From: DMER64 sp049652385
Lineage (GTDB): Bacteria; Bacteroidota; Bacteroidia; Bacteroidales; UBA932
DNA length: 64,000 bases
Direction of reading: 5' to 3'
NCBI GenBank assembly: GCA_049652385.1
Contig: JBASDX010000008.1
Location: 248,001 to 312,000 of the forward strand
Within the stretch, counting starts at the first letter, position 1. Every line of letters begins with the position of its first letter. Under the pieces are notes generated by a model. That model ran no database searches. It saw only the letters and a list, made by a program, of their open reading frames with translations, and was not told the origin of the DNA. Shown here piece after piece: positions 1-9,056 of the stretch. Position numbers and translations under genes: made by a program.

Positions 1-1626
1 GTGCAAGCCACCGTAGAGTGGCAAGTGTGCGACGGCACGTCTTGCTTGCCTCCCGCAGAAGAAACATTTGCCGTACACATTGTTGAAAGAAAATCCGTAG
101 CGGATGCAGTTTCAGCAGAGGCAGTCATTAAAACGCCGGCAGAGGAAATTACCACAGTGTCAAAAGGGACTTCAGGAGGCTTGTGGAGTATTGTTTTACA
201 GGCCATAGCTTTTGGATTGGTGGCTTTGGTAACACCGTGTGTCTTTCCCATGGTACCCATGACCGTGTCTTTCTTTCTCAGGAGCAGTGATAACAAACGA
301 AAAAACCGTTTGCAAGCCTCTTTGTACGGTTCGTTTATCGTATTGCTTTATACAGTTCCCATTGCTGTGATTATCGGTATTACGTACATTACCGGAGGAG
401 CTTCCGTTACGGCCAACATTTTCAATTGGCTGGCCACACATTGGATTCCCAATTTGTTGTTTTTCCTTTTATTCCTTGTGTTTGCCACCTCTTTTTTCGG
501 AGCTTTTGAACTGGTATTACCTGCCAAATGGACTACAAAAACAGACGCCAAGGCAGACAGCGGAGGTATTATTGGTACGTTTTTTCTGGCCCTGACATTG
601 GTATTGGTTTCTTTTTCCTGTACCGGCCCCATAGTAGGTACGGTATTGATCAAATCTACTCAGGGAGCCGTATGGGAACCTATTGTGACCATGTTTGCTT
701 TTTCAGTAGCGTTTGCATTGCCTTTCACCGTATTGGCATTTATGCCGTCGCTGTTGCAGAAATTGCCCAAATCCGGAGGCTGGCTCAATTCCGTAAAAGT
801 AGTACTGGGGTTTGCCGTATTGGCTTTATCTCTTAAATTTTTGAGTACGACCGATCAAATTTACGGATGGCGTCTGCTCGACCGTGAGATTTTCCTGGCC
901 CTTTGGATTGTTATCTTTACGTTGTTGGGTTTGTACTTGCTGGGAAAAATTCGCTTCAAGCACGATTCCCCCGTAGAACACGTAGGCGTTTTTCGCTTTG
1001 GACTGGCCATAGCCGTATTTGCCTTTGTGGTGTATATGATTCCCGGTATGTGGGGTGCTCCGCTCAAAGCCATCAGCGGCTACTTGCCGCCTTTATCTAC
1101 TCAGGAGTTTGTTTTGGATGGTCCTGTGGGAGTGTCGGCTCCTGTTTCAGAAAAAAAGGCTATTGATAGAAAATACGCCGATTTGTTTAGCCTGCCTTAC
1201 GGGTTGGAAGGGTTTTTCCATTACGAACAAGCTATGGAATACGCCAAAAAGATAAACAAACCGGTCTTTTTGGACTTTACGGGATTGGGATGTGTTAATT
1301 GTAAAGAGATGGAGGCCCGGGTGTGGAGTGATTCACGGGTACAGCAGTTGCTGCGGGAAGCATTTGTGATTGTAGCCCTTCATTCAGACGCCAGAGCTAC
1401 GGCCTTACCCGAAGATTGGGTAACGGACGAGCGGGGGAAAGAGCTGCGTACCCTGGGCAGCATCAACTCCTGGTTTATGCGTACCCGATTTAAAGTAAAT
1501 GCACAACCTACTTATATCATCTTGGATAACGACGGAAATCCGTTGGTGACTCCGCGATCCTATGATACAGACATAGACAGTTACATAAGGTTTCTCCGGG
1601 AAGGACTGGAGGCCTACTCTAAATAA
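1..1626 (+). CDS. dsbD: DsbD-type thiol:disulfide interchange protein, 5' end cut by the window
   Basis: This inner-membrane protein passes electrons from cytoplasmic thioredoxin to periplasmic thiol proteins. The window opens inside the N-terminal periplasmic domain: Cys10 and Cys15 (window numbering) lie in the CDGTSCLPP motif of DsbD alpha domains, so upstream residues and the signal peptide are missing and the GTG at base 1 is not the start. The membrane beta domain (about residues 60-350) carries its Cys pair at Cys80 (TPCVFP) and Cys207 (SFSCTG). The C-terminal thioredoxin-like gamma domain has CVNC at 431-434. All three Cys pairs are present, so the protein should be active. The sodium:alanine symporter starts 3 bases after the stop, so the two are probably cotranscribed. 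Confidence 0.93.
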   Translation: MQATVEWQVCDGTSCLPPAEETFAVHIVERKSVADAVSAEAVIKTPAEEITTVSKGTSGGLWSIVLQAIAFGLVALVTPCVFPMVPMTVSFFLRSSDNKRKNRLQASLYGSFIVLLYTVPIAVIIGITYITGGASVTANIFNWLATHWIPNLLFFLLFLVFATSFFGAFELVLPAKWTTKTDAKADSGGIIGTFFLALTLVLVSFSCTGPIVGTVLIKSTQGAVWEPIVTMFAFSVAFALPFTVLAFMPSLLQKLPKSGGWLNSVKVVLGFAVLALSLKFLSTTDQIYGWRLLDREIFLALWIVIFTLLGLYLLGKIRFKHDSPVEHVGVFRFGLAIAVFAFVVYMIPGMWGAPLKAISGYLPPLSTQEFVLDGPVGVSAPVSEKKAIDRKYADLFSLPYGLEGFFHYEQAMEYAKKINKPVFLDFTGLGCVNCKEMEARVWSDSRVQQLLREAFVIVALHSDARATALPEDWVTDERGKELRTLGSINSWFMRTRFKVNAQPTYIILDNDGNPLVTPRSYDTDIDSYIRFLREGLEAYSK

Positions 1627-1629
1627 AGC

Positions 1630-2985
1630 ATGATGCAAGACATACAACTTTTCTTTAGCAAGCTCAGCGGTTTGTTATGGGGATGGCCTATGATTATTTT
1701 ATTGCTGGGCACCCATATTTTTTTAACCATCCGTTTAAAATTTCCACAGCGCAAAATCTTTAAGGGCATTGCTCTTTCCGTCAAGAGCGATGGAGACTCC
1801 AAAGGCGACGTAAGCCAGTTTGGGGCTTTGGCTACGGCGTTGGCCGCCACTATTGGTACGGGCAATATCATTGGCGTAGCAACGGCCGTGTCGTTGGGTG
1901 GTCCGGGAGCGGTGTTGTGGTGTTGGCTCAGCGGCGTGTTTGGTATAGCTACCAAATATGCAGAAGGGTTGCTGGCGGTACAATATCGGGTGACTACGTC
2001 TGACGGTACCATGATAGGAGGCCCCATGTATGCGCTGGAGCGCGGTTTGAAGATGAAGTGGCTGGCCGTGTTGTTTTGTGTTTTTACCGTTTTGGCAGCA
2101 CTGGGTATAGGCTGCTCCGTGCAGTCCAACTCCATATCTACCATGTTGTATGAATCTTTTAACGTGCCTTTGTACGTTTCCGGAGCCGTTACGGCTTTAT
2201 TGGTAGCCTTGGTTATTTTCTTTGGGATTAAAGGAATTGCCAACGTATGTGGGTTGCTGGTTCCTTTTATGGCTTTCTTTTATGTTGCCGGATGTGTTGT
2301 CATATTGGCCATGAATGCTTCTTTTTTAGGCAGTGCATTCCTGTTGATTTTCAAGTCTGCCTTTAGTCCGCAAGCCATAGGAGGCGGTCTGGTTGGAGGA
2401 GGATTGATGGCAGCCATGCGTTATGGGATTGCCCGAGGGTTGTTTTCCAACGAGTCAGGTATGGGCTCTGCACCCATTGTTGCGGCGGCTGCCCGGACAA
2501 AAAACCCTGTACGGCAGGCCCTTGTTTCGTCTACGGGTACCTTTTGGGACACGGTAGTAGTATGTGCTATGACGGGATTGGTGCTGGTAACCAGTATTTT
2601 ACGTTATCCCGATATCGACTATAAAGACGGAGCCATTCTTACCAAATTGGCTTTTAGCAAAATAAGATTTATTGGTCCCATTATATTGAATGTAGGGTTG
2701 ATTACGTTTGCGTTCTCTACCATATTAGGCTGGGCCTATTATGCAGAAAAAGCCATTGAATATTTAGGTGGGAAAAAGGTGATTTTTTATTACCGTATTT
2801 TGTGGGTCGCGGTAGTGTATATAGGCTCTGTTGTCAATTTAGCCATGGTATGGGATTTGGCAGATGCCATGAATGCCCTGATGGCCATTCCTAACCTGAT
2901 TTCTTTGTTGCTTTTAACAGGAGTACTGGTGAAAGAAACAAATAAATATTTGTGGAGCGGAAAGCTAGATGCAGAGGCTTTTTAG
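1630..2985 (+). CDS. Sodium:alanine (AGCS family) symporter
   Basis: A 451 aa polytopic inner-membrane protein of the alanine or glycine:cation symporter family, which imports small neutral amino acids with Na+. Family motifs are visible: GTGNIIGVATAVSLGGPGAV near residue 77, GGPMYALERG near residue 134, and the hallmark NESGMGSAPIVAAAA near residue 275. Length is normal for the family. The start is one of two adjacent ATG codons (1630 or 1633). It follows dsbD by 3 bases and converges with the PorV/PorQ-like gene, with a gap of 7 bases. Amino-acid import fits the many secreted peptidases nearby; the exact substrate cannot be read from the sequence. Confidence 0.93.
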   Translation: MMQDIQLFFSKLSGLLWGWPMIILLLGTHIFLTIRLKFPQRKIFKGIALSVKSDGDSKGDVSQFGALATALAATIGTGNIIGVATAVSLGGPGAVLWCWLSGVFGIATKYAEGLLAVQYRVTTSDGTMIGGPMYALERGLKMKWLAVLFCVFTVLAALGIGCSVQSNSISTMLYESFNVPLYVSGAVTALLVALVIFFGIKGIANVCGLLVPFMAFFYVAGCVVILAMNASFLGSAFLLIFKSAFSPQAIGGGLVGGGLMAAMRYGIARGLFSNESGMGSAPIVAAAARTKNPVRQALVSSTGTFWDTVVVCAMTGLVLVTSILRYPDIDYKDGAILTKLAFSKIRFIGPIILNVGLITFAFSTILGWAYYAEKAIEYLGGKKVIFYYRILWVAVVYIGSVVNLAMVWDLADAMNALMAIPNLISLLLLTGVLVKETNKYLWSGKLDAEAF

Positions 2986-2992
2986 ACGGAAG

Positions 2993-3913
2993 TTAAAATA
3001 CCCAGCCTAAACCTACGGAAAAACTGTTGGTCAACAGCCCTTTGTAAAAACCGTAAAGCCATGTGGCTTGTACTTTTAATCCGGCCACGGCAACATCCAA
3101 TCCGGCACTTAAAAAAGATGGAATTTCTTTATCGGGCGTACCGTAACGAAACCCCGTGCTTATACCTAGAAAATCTTTGAAGGTATATTTCAAACCGGCT
3201 CCGGCAGCAATTCCTCTATAAAAGAGCATATAACTTCCCTGCAGGCTTGCATGTAATACGTGCTTGTCTGCCATGGGGAGTGATGCTCCGGCTCCCAGTT
3301 CAATACGGGCCGGAAGTGCAGAAGAAAATTCCTCATATTTAATAGGAGTGCCAATATTTTTTGCCGTCAATCCCAGGGTTAACCATTCTTGTTTGTACAG
3401 CAGTCCCACATCACAACCAAAAGCATTGCCCGTATGCTCCGGGCTCATTTGCGATTGGATGTAATACAACGTGGTCCCGATTGAAAATTTGGGAGACAGT
3501 TTGTAAGCATATCCTACGTCTACGGAGACATCTACAGGCTTGTAAACACCCGTTACGTTTCCTTCCGGACCGGACAAAGCACTTTCCGGATGCAAGAACA
3601 GACGTGAACCTACAGAAACAGCCTGTTTTTCACCTAACATGAAAAAACCCGAAAGGGCACCCATATGGTTTGTGAGTCCCGTTTGCCATAGTGTATAGGA
3701 AGTAAGGGCAGCCCCTTTTCCGTTTGCCCAAACGGCCGCTGCGCTGTTGTTGTACAAAGAAAAGGCACTTGAAGCCGCTACCGTATTGGTTCCTCCCATA
3801 GCCAATACGGCCGGATCGGGCCAAAGACCCAGGAAAGGCACGCTTTGTGCCGTTGCGGCAACTGGAACCAACAAAAATAAAAGGACTATATATTGATGGT
3901 AGATACGTTTCAT
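2993..3913 (-). CDS. PorV/PorQ-like outer-membrane beta-barrel protein
   Basis: A 306 aa protein with a signal peptide ending near ATAQ (about residue 23), followed by alternating strands and an aromatic C-terminus (GLGWVF) typical of outer-membrane barrels. The N-terminal MGGTNTVAASSAFSLYNNSAA segment resembles the PorV/PorQ family, in which proteins shuttle or anchor type IX secretion cargo. It starts 6 bases after the stop of a subtilase that has a T9SS C-terminal domain, so the two are likely an operon and this barrel may serve that protease. The family assignment rests on the N-terminal motif and the neighbour; a generic barrel is the alternative. Confidence 0.7.
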   Translation of the reverse strand: MKRIYHQYIVLLFLLVPVAATAQSVPFLGLWPDPAVLAMGGTNTVAASSAFSLYNNSAAAVWANGKGAALTSYTLWQTGLTNHMGALSGFFMLGEKQAVSVGSRLFLHPESALSGPEGNVTGVYKPVDVSVDVGYAYKLSPKFSIGTTLYYIQSQMSPEHTGNAFGCDVGLLYKQEWLTLGLTAKNIGTPIKYEEFSSALPARIELGAGASLPMADKHVLHASLQGSYMLFYRGIAAGAGLKYTFKDFLGISTGFRYGTPDKEIPSFLSAGLDVAVAGLKVQATWLYGFYKGLLTNSFSVGLGWVF

Positions 3914-3919
3914 GGCTGA

Positions 3920-6520
3920 TTACAATTTGATGATGTTTTTTTTGTATTCCTTCCCTTCCATTTGGATGGTTACCGTATACGTTCCACCGCTTAGATCGGA
4001 AACGTTAACGGGAGCCGGATTAAACGGGCCTATGGGAAAGGTACCGCTGAATACCCGGGAACCCATGGCCGAGGTTAGGGTAATGTCCGCCGTGGTGGCT
4101 GCTCCGGAACGAACGTATAAAACGTCTTTTACCGGATTGGGATACAAATCTACGGCTTGCTTCCCGTCACGTACGAGTACGGGCACTTCTACGCTGCAAC
4201 GGGCTCCAAGAGCGTCTTCTGCTTCTATCGTCATTGTTGTTAGTCCATACGTTTTAGCTGTTACATTGAGCAAGCTGCCGGAGAAATCTGCCGTTACGGG
4301 CCCCGTTGGTTGGAAGGATACAGAGTATTTCAACGTTTCTCCGTCGTCGTCTGTAAAGATATCGGTCAGGCGTAACGAAACGCCACTACCTGTTTTGTTC
4401 AGACAGATGGGATCCGGAATGTGGATCACCCGGGGAGGAGTATTGGGAAAGACGGTATATGTCAACTCAAGTTCTGTAGATGCCCCGTATATGTCACTCA
4501 CTATTAACAGGCAGGTATGATTACCTGCCGGAGATTGTTTGGCATCTATCCGTACCGTCACTAAAGAATCTGTAACTGTAAGTGTCAAGGCTTGCGGATG
4601 AGGATCCAGGAAAGCCGACATTTGGTGGCCGTCTGCATCTGAAATTTTGAATGTCAGTTGTTTTTCTTCATGGGCTTTGAGTTCCAGATGTGTACCTTCC
4701 AGTGGTTCTACGATAGGAGGATTATTTTCTTCTGTAGTAAAGAGAAAGGGAAGAGAAGGAGCGGCCCGGTTTCCTGCAAAATCGTAGGCGGTGATGGTGA
4801 ACGTGTACGTAGTTTGAAAAACTAAATCCGGTACGGCTAAATAAACGGTATCACCCACCTGATTAAACCCGGTACGTGCGTAATCTACGCGTACGCTGTC
4901 TCCTGCAGCAGAAGCGGTTAATATTTTATAACCGTAAGCTTTGGTATCATCTTCATCCCGCGGGACAAGCCATCCTAATGTTATGGTATTGGAGTGTGCA
5001 TGGGCAAAAATTTCTTCCACAGGCTCAGGTGCTATGGTACTTAAAGAAGCGATACAGGCAAAAGCATCTACCACACCGCTTCCCATGGAAGTTTCGTATT
5101 GCGGGAAATACTCCAGGAACGCCTTAGAGGCGTTGTTGAGTATGATTTCTTTAAGGGTTTGGTTGGTGAAACCGGGACCTCCGGCATACGATACCACCAG
5201 GGCAGCCACCCCCGAAACTGCAGGGCAAGCCATGGAAGTTCCCTGCATATACCCGTATTGGTTACCGGGGAGCGTACTGTATATCTGTCCGGATGCATAA
5301 TTATAATCGCCCCCGGGAGCACTGATGCTTACCCATTCGCCGTAATTGGAATAATAGGCTTTTTTATAATCCGGTGCAATAGAGGCTACCGAGACTACTT
5401 TTTCGTACATGGCCGGATAAGAGACGGTGGTATTTTCATTTCCGGCTGCAAAAACTACCAAACCGCCGGCCATAGGACCTGTCTGTTCGTCATTTTCATC
5501 CATACCGGCGTACCGGATAAAATAATCGATAGCCTCTTTGGTGACTTGTGGCATCTTGCCCGAGTCTCTGTACCCCCAGCTGTTTTGGCAGATGACGGCA
5601 CCGTTGTCTGCCGCATATTTGATGGCTCCGGCAGCATCTCCAATGCTGTTGTAGACGTCCATCATCTGGCAAATCATCAGCCGTACCCCTTTATTTAGGC
5701 CGTTCCCACCGGCCACACCGCTGATGCCTATGCCGTTGTTATTGGTGGCGGCCACAATACCGGCTACGTGCGTACCGTGTTCTTCTGCTCGTATATGTCC
5801 GGTATGTGTTATGAAGTTGGCTCCGTGGATATCGTCCACTATGCCGTTGTTGTCGTCGTCAACACCTTCTTCTCCGTACAATTCCGCTTCGTTTACCCAT
5901 AGATTGTCTACCAGATCGGGGTGCGTAATATCTACACCCGTATCTACTATGGCTACTACTACATCCTGGCTGCCGCTCGTGTAATATTGCCAGACATCGG
6001 TTACGTTGATATCGGCTCCGGCCCTAAACTCATTGCCACGGGATCCGTCGTTGTACAAATGCCATTGACGGGAAAAATGGGGGTCGTTGAACGAAAAAGG
6101 CCCGGCTGTTGCCTCTTGCGTTTGTATGACAGGAAGGTACTCCACCCATTCCACGCCGTCTATGTCATAGATATCCACAGCTGTTTTTGTTAGCGGTCTG
6201 TCCGGGTCAAAAATTACCGTATACCAAAGATGCAAACCGGCTTCCCGTGTGCGGGCTTCAAATTTACCGGCCGGGGGAAAGGAGCGGCGTACGGACTGTA
6301 CATCCAAACCTGCGAATACCTGGTTTTCAGGCCACAAAGCCGTTTCAATCTTCCGGCCCAACTCTTCTGTAACCTTAATAGATACAATACCGGTATGCAC
6401 GTGCGCCGTATCCAGCAAACGGGCCTGTTGGCCTTGTTCCTGTAAGTTATGTTTCGCTTCTTTTTGACAGCCTCCAACCAAAATAAGGAGCACGGCCAAA
6501 ACATAATAGATTCTTTTCAT
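3920..6520 (-). CDS. Subtilisin-like (S8) serine peptidase with type IX secretion C-terminal domain
   Basis: A secreted S8 protease of 866 aa. The start is set at 6520 because a longer frame to 6544 would run into the -7 promoter box at 6542-6549. The N-terminus is hydrophobic and ends in LVGGC, a plausible lipobox. A propeptide-like region (about 40-140) precedes the catalytic domain with Asp193 (VDTGVD), His248 (HGTHVAG), the oxyanion Asn (FAAGNEN) and Ser429 (GTSMACP). A fibronectin type III-like domain and cadherin/PKD-like repeats follow. The last 70 residues (DLYPNPVKDVLYV ... YKKNIIKL) match the T9SS sorting domain. A lipobox together with a T9SS domain is unusual. The probable partner is the PorV/PorQ-like gene just downstream. 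Confidence 0.93.
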   Translation of the reverse strand: MKRIYYVLAVLLILVGGCQKEAKHNLQEQGQQARLLDTAHVHTGIVSIKVTEELGRKIETALWPENQVFAGLDVQSVRRSFPPAGKFEARTREAGLHLWYTVIFDPDRPLTKTAVDIYDIDGVEWVEYLPVIQTQEATAGPFSFNDPHFSRQWHLYNDGSRGNEFRAGADINVTDVWQYYTSGSQDVVVAIVDTGVDITHPDLVDNLWVNEAELYGEEGVDDDNNGIVDDIHGANFITHTGHIRAEEHGTHVAGIVAATNNNGIGISGVAGGNGLNKGVRLMICQMMDVYNSIGDAAGAIKYAADNGAVICQNSWGYRDSGKMPQVTKEAIDYFIRYAGMDENDEQTGPMAGGLVVFAAGNENTTVSYPAMYEKVVSVASIAPDYKKAYYSNYGEWVSISAPGGDYNYASGQIYSTLPGNQYGYMQGTSMACPAVSGVAALVVSYAGGPGFTNQTLKEIILNNASKAFLEYFPQYETSMGSGVVDAFACIASLSTIAPEPVEEIFAHAHSNTITLGWLVPRDEDDTKAYGYKILTASAAGDSVRVDYARTGFNQVGDTVYLAVPDLVFQTTYTFTITAYDFAGNRAAPSLPFLFTTEENNPPIVEPLEGTHLELKAHEEKQLTFKISDADGHQMSAFLDPHPQALTLTVTDSLVTVRIDAKQSPAGNHTCLLIVSDIYGASTELELTYTVFPNTPPRVIHIPDPICLNKTGSGVSLRLTDIFTDDDGETLKYSVSFQPTGPVTADFSGSLLNVTAKTYGLTTMTIEAEDALGARCSVEVPVLVRDGKQAVDLYPNPVKDVLYVRSGAATTADITLTSAMGSRVFSGTFPIGPFNPAPVNVSDLSGGTYTVTIQMEGKEYKKNIIKL

Positions 6521-6541
6521 AGAATGTATGGTGTGAATGGG

Positions 6542-6549
6542 CAAAGATA
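6542..6549 (-). promoter_or_regulatory. -7 promoter box of the subtilase operon
   Basis: On the minus strand this reads TATCTTTG, an exact TAnnTTTG match, 21 bases before the subtilase ATG at 6520. It lies immediately past the terminator of the SusCD operon, whose T-run occupies the -33 region; no clear TTTG -33 box is seen. Confidence 0.6.
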
Positions 6550-6551
6550 AG

Positions 6552-6583
6552 AAAAAAAGGCCGACACAAGGCCGGCCTTTTTT
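6552..6583 (-). terminator. Intrinsic terminator after the SusCD-lipoprotein operon
   Basis: A hairpin with 12-base arms, AAAAAAAGGCCG against CGGCCTTTTTT, the A/T ends acting as U-run on either strand. It lies 19 bases beyond the stop of the lipoprotein gene at 6602, so it should end the susC-susD-lipoprotein transcript. Confidence 0.8.
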
Positions 6584-6601
6584 AAGATAGCAACTACACT
6601 T

Positions 6602-7486
6602 TTACAGTATGTCGTTCAGATCGGGTCCACCGGGGAATCCTACATAACAGTAGTTGTTGGACGTATGCCATCCTCCCAATCCGTCAATATATACAGCCGG
6701 ACGCAAACGAGCTACTTTTCTGTTGTATTGGGGCAGGAACAGACTGAGTTCATTATAGGCTGCCAAACTGGCGGACAAAGCAGACGGATAGTAGTGTTTG
6801 ATGATACTGCCGGCATCACCGCCATACAGCAGTCCTGCATACCAGTTGGTATCCCATTTCAGGAAACCGCCTTCTTCCCAGAATTCAATGTAGGCACTTT
6901 GGGGACCGCCAATCCAGTCGTCCCATTCAGCTTCCAGAAGAAGTGCTTTGGTATAGGGTTGCATTACCCTCCAGCGATCAAAGCCTTCTGCCTGGCGGAT
7001 TTCAACCGTAGGAATGCTGTAAAGGGTCCAGGTGTCACAGAACTGGCCATTACCCAGAGAAATCCAGTTGTAGGCCAGGTTGATTTTCATTTCAACTTCC
7101 TTTACACCACCAACAGATGCTTCCTGGCTGGATATGGATAATTTTAAAGTATATACCACACCAATGGAAGCTTCCGGTTTAAGAGATATGGTAAGGTCTG
7201 CATCTCCTTTACCGTTATCAAAACTCAATGTCCCGGGAACATTAAAAACGTTATGGGATGCTGTAGGTGTTAGCGTCACCGTACCTGTACCTTCCGTTGT
7301 GTTCCTAAAGACTTTTATTTTGAAAACAGGGTTAGCGGCAGGAAGGGTAAAGGTATAGGCTTTAGCAATAAAACTGTATCCTGCAGCATCCGGTGTGTAA
7401 ACAGGGTTGATTTTTTCTACGTTGCAAGATGTCAGGAACAGAGCAACGAGAGAAACTACCGCAAATAAATTAAGTATTTTTTTCAT
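6602..7486 (-). CDS. SusCD-associated surface lipoprotein of unknown function
   Basis: A 294 aa lipoprotein. The start at 7486 is chosen because it gives a clean signal peptide with lipobox LTSC; an in-frame start 21 bases upstream would add a charged extension. An Ig-like, Calx-beta-type region (about residues 30-140) is followed by a Trp/Tyr-rich half. No catalytic motif is recognised. It is the third gene after susC and susD, 21 bases downstream of susD and before a terminator, the usual slot for a surface glycan- or peptide-binding lipoprotein that works with the SusCD importer. Its ligand cannot be predicted from the sequence. Confidence 0.8.
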   Translation of the reverse strand: MKKILNLFAVVSLVALFLTSCNVEKINPVYTPDAAGYSFIAKAYTFTLPAANPVFKIKVFRNTTEGTGTVTLTPTASHNVFNVPGTLSFDNGKGDADLTISLKPEASIGVVYTLKLSISSQEASVGGVKEVEMKINLAYNWISLGNGQFCDTWTLYSIPTVEIRQAEGFDRWRVMQPYTKALLLEAEWDDWIGGPQSAYIEFWEEGGFLKWDTNWYAGLLYGGDAGSIIKHYYPSALSASLAAYNELSLFLPQYNRKVARLRPAVYIDGLGGWHTSNNYCYVGFPGGPDLNDIL

Positions 7487-7507
7487 AACTAAAATTTTTA
7501 CTTTCAA

Positions 7508-9043
7508 TTAAACACCATCGTCCATAGGATTCTGATCGGTTGCTTGATTCAGATTCTTGTTGCCGTCGAATTCGTGTTGGGGAATGGTCAGAACCCAGGC
7601 ATAGGATGCAGGATTCTGTGTATTTGTACCTGGAATAAGGGCGGCTGTAGGCCATCCCATGGCAGTAGTCCTGGTAAAGCCTTGTTTCAGACGGCGGATA
7701 TCGTACAAACGTCCGTATTCGCCCCACAGTTCAATGCGGCGTTGGTTGATAATCTCTTCCCTCAGGGAACCTGTTTCATTGGAAGTCAAAGCACCCATGG
7801 CCGTTCCTGTTTTATTAACCGTATAATCGGGGTCACGTTTGCTCATCAGTTCCATCAGCAATCTCTTGGCCTCGGCTTCGTTACCTAACATCAACTCAGC
7901 TTCTGCCTGGGTCAAAACCATTTCCTCATTACGCATCCACAGGTAATCTCCTGTATACAGGCTCATGTCAGCCCATTTGAATTTCAGTTGCTGGTAAGCT
8001 CCGCTCGGGTGTGCAGGATCCCACCATACCAAACGTACGTCTTTGGGGCCCATTTTGGCGTACAACTCTTTGTTGATACGCTTGAAGGCGGTATTACCGT
8101 AGCCGGGCGAATCATGGCACATGTGCATCAGGAACGAGGCGTAAATACCGGATTGGTCAGAGATGATCTCTGCACCCCACATCACGTTTTTGGCTTTCAC
8201 TGCATTCATGCCGCCTGTAAGATCGGCTTTGTCACCAATACTGGTGCTCTTACGTGCTTCGGCTGCAGCGTCGCGGGCTTTGCCCCAGTTTTCCATGGTC
8301 AGGTAAATACGTGCTGCAATTCCTTGAGCTACGTAGTAGTCGATATGCGATTTATGAATCTGCTTCCTGGCGTCTTTGAGCAAAGCTACAGATTTGTCTA
8401 TATCGGCAACAATCAAATCATATACCTGTTGTACCGTGGAACGAGGCTGGCCTTCTGTACCGGCAGCGCTAGGCTCTGTATAGATAGGTACTCCGGGTTC
8501 GGATTCGTGACCTTTGTAGGTACGCGCAAAAGATTGCATCAGCATGAAATAGCTATAGGCACGGATGGCATAGGCAGCTCCAATGACGTAATTGACATCG
8601 GAGGGCAACCCTTCCATGGTTTCTTCTGCTGCAATGATGTAGTTGGCATTGGCTACCCAGGTGTAGTAAGCATTCCATAAGTCATAGGAACGCCATGCAT
8701 TGGAGGTATAACGCGCTTTGACGTTGTACGTGCAATCGTACCAGAACCATCCGCTACCCTGACCGGACATGATGTGGTCTTCACCCATTACGTCTGCCAT
8801 CAGGTTATAGGCCGTGATGCCGAAGCATTGGTGCGTATTGCCGCCTGTGGACCAGCCGGCTGTGTACATGGAGCGGTAGATACCGTTTAACGGTACCAAA
8901 GCAGCCGTGGCGTTGGTGAACAAGCCGTCACCGGATACTGCTGTAGTGGGAGACGTTTCCAGTGAATCCTTAGAGCAGGAAACCGTGGTTATAGCTACCG
9001 CTAACGCAATGATAAGTAGTGTATATATTTTTTTCATATTCAT
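7508..9043 (-). CDS. SusD/RagB-family outer-membrane lipoprotein
   Basis: A 511 aa surface lipoprotein that caps the SusC porin and captures its substrate. The N-terminus has a signal peptide with lipobox TVSC, then the SusD-like N-terminal region (SPTTAVSGDGLFTNATAA) and TPR-type helices; RREIELWGEYGR-like residues near position 438 (INQRRIELWGEYGRLYDIRR) and an N-terminal-type lid are typical of the family. Start is 9043, with an alternative in-frame ATG at 9037. It lies 13 bases after susC. There is no linked glycoside hydrolase, but a secreted subtilase and dipeptidyl peptidase III flank the operon, so a peptide-type (RagB-like) role is an inference. Confidence 0.95.
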   Translation of the reverse strand: MNMKKIYTLLIIALAVAITTVSCSKDSLETSPTTAVSGDGLFTNATAALVPLNGIYRSMYTAGWSTGGNTHQCFGITAYNLMADVMGEDHIMSGQGSGWFWYDCTYNVKARYTSNAWRSYDLWNAYYTWVANANYIIAAEETMEGLPSDVNYVIGAAYAIRAYSYFMLMQSFARTYKGHESEPGVPIYTEPSAAGTEGQPRSTVQQVYDLIVADIDKSVALLKDARKQIHKSHIDYYVAQGIAARIYLTMENWGKARDAAAEARKSTSIGDKADLTGGMNAVKAKNVMWGAEIISDQSGIYASFLMHMCHDSPGYGNTAFKRINKELYAKMGPKDVRLVWWDPAHPSGAYQQLKFKWADMSLYTGDYLWMRNEEMVLTQAEAELMLGNEAEAKRLLMELMSKRDPDYTVNKTGTAMGALTSNETGSLREEIINQRRIELWGEYGRLYDIRRLKQGFTRTTAMGWPTAALIPGTNTQNPASYAWVLTIPQHEFDGNKNLNQATDQNPMDDGV

Positions 9044-9056
9044 GTTCCTCCGTTAA

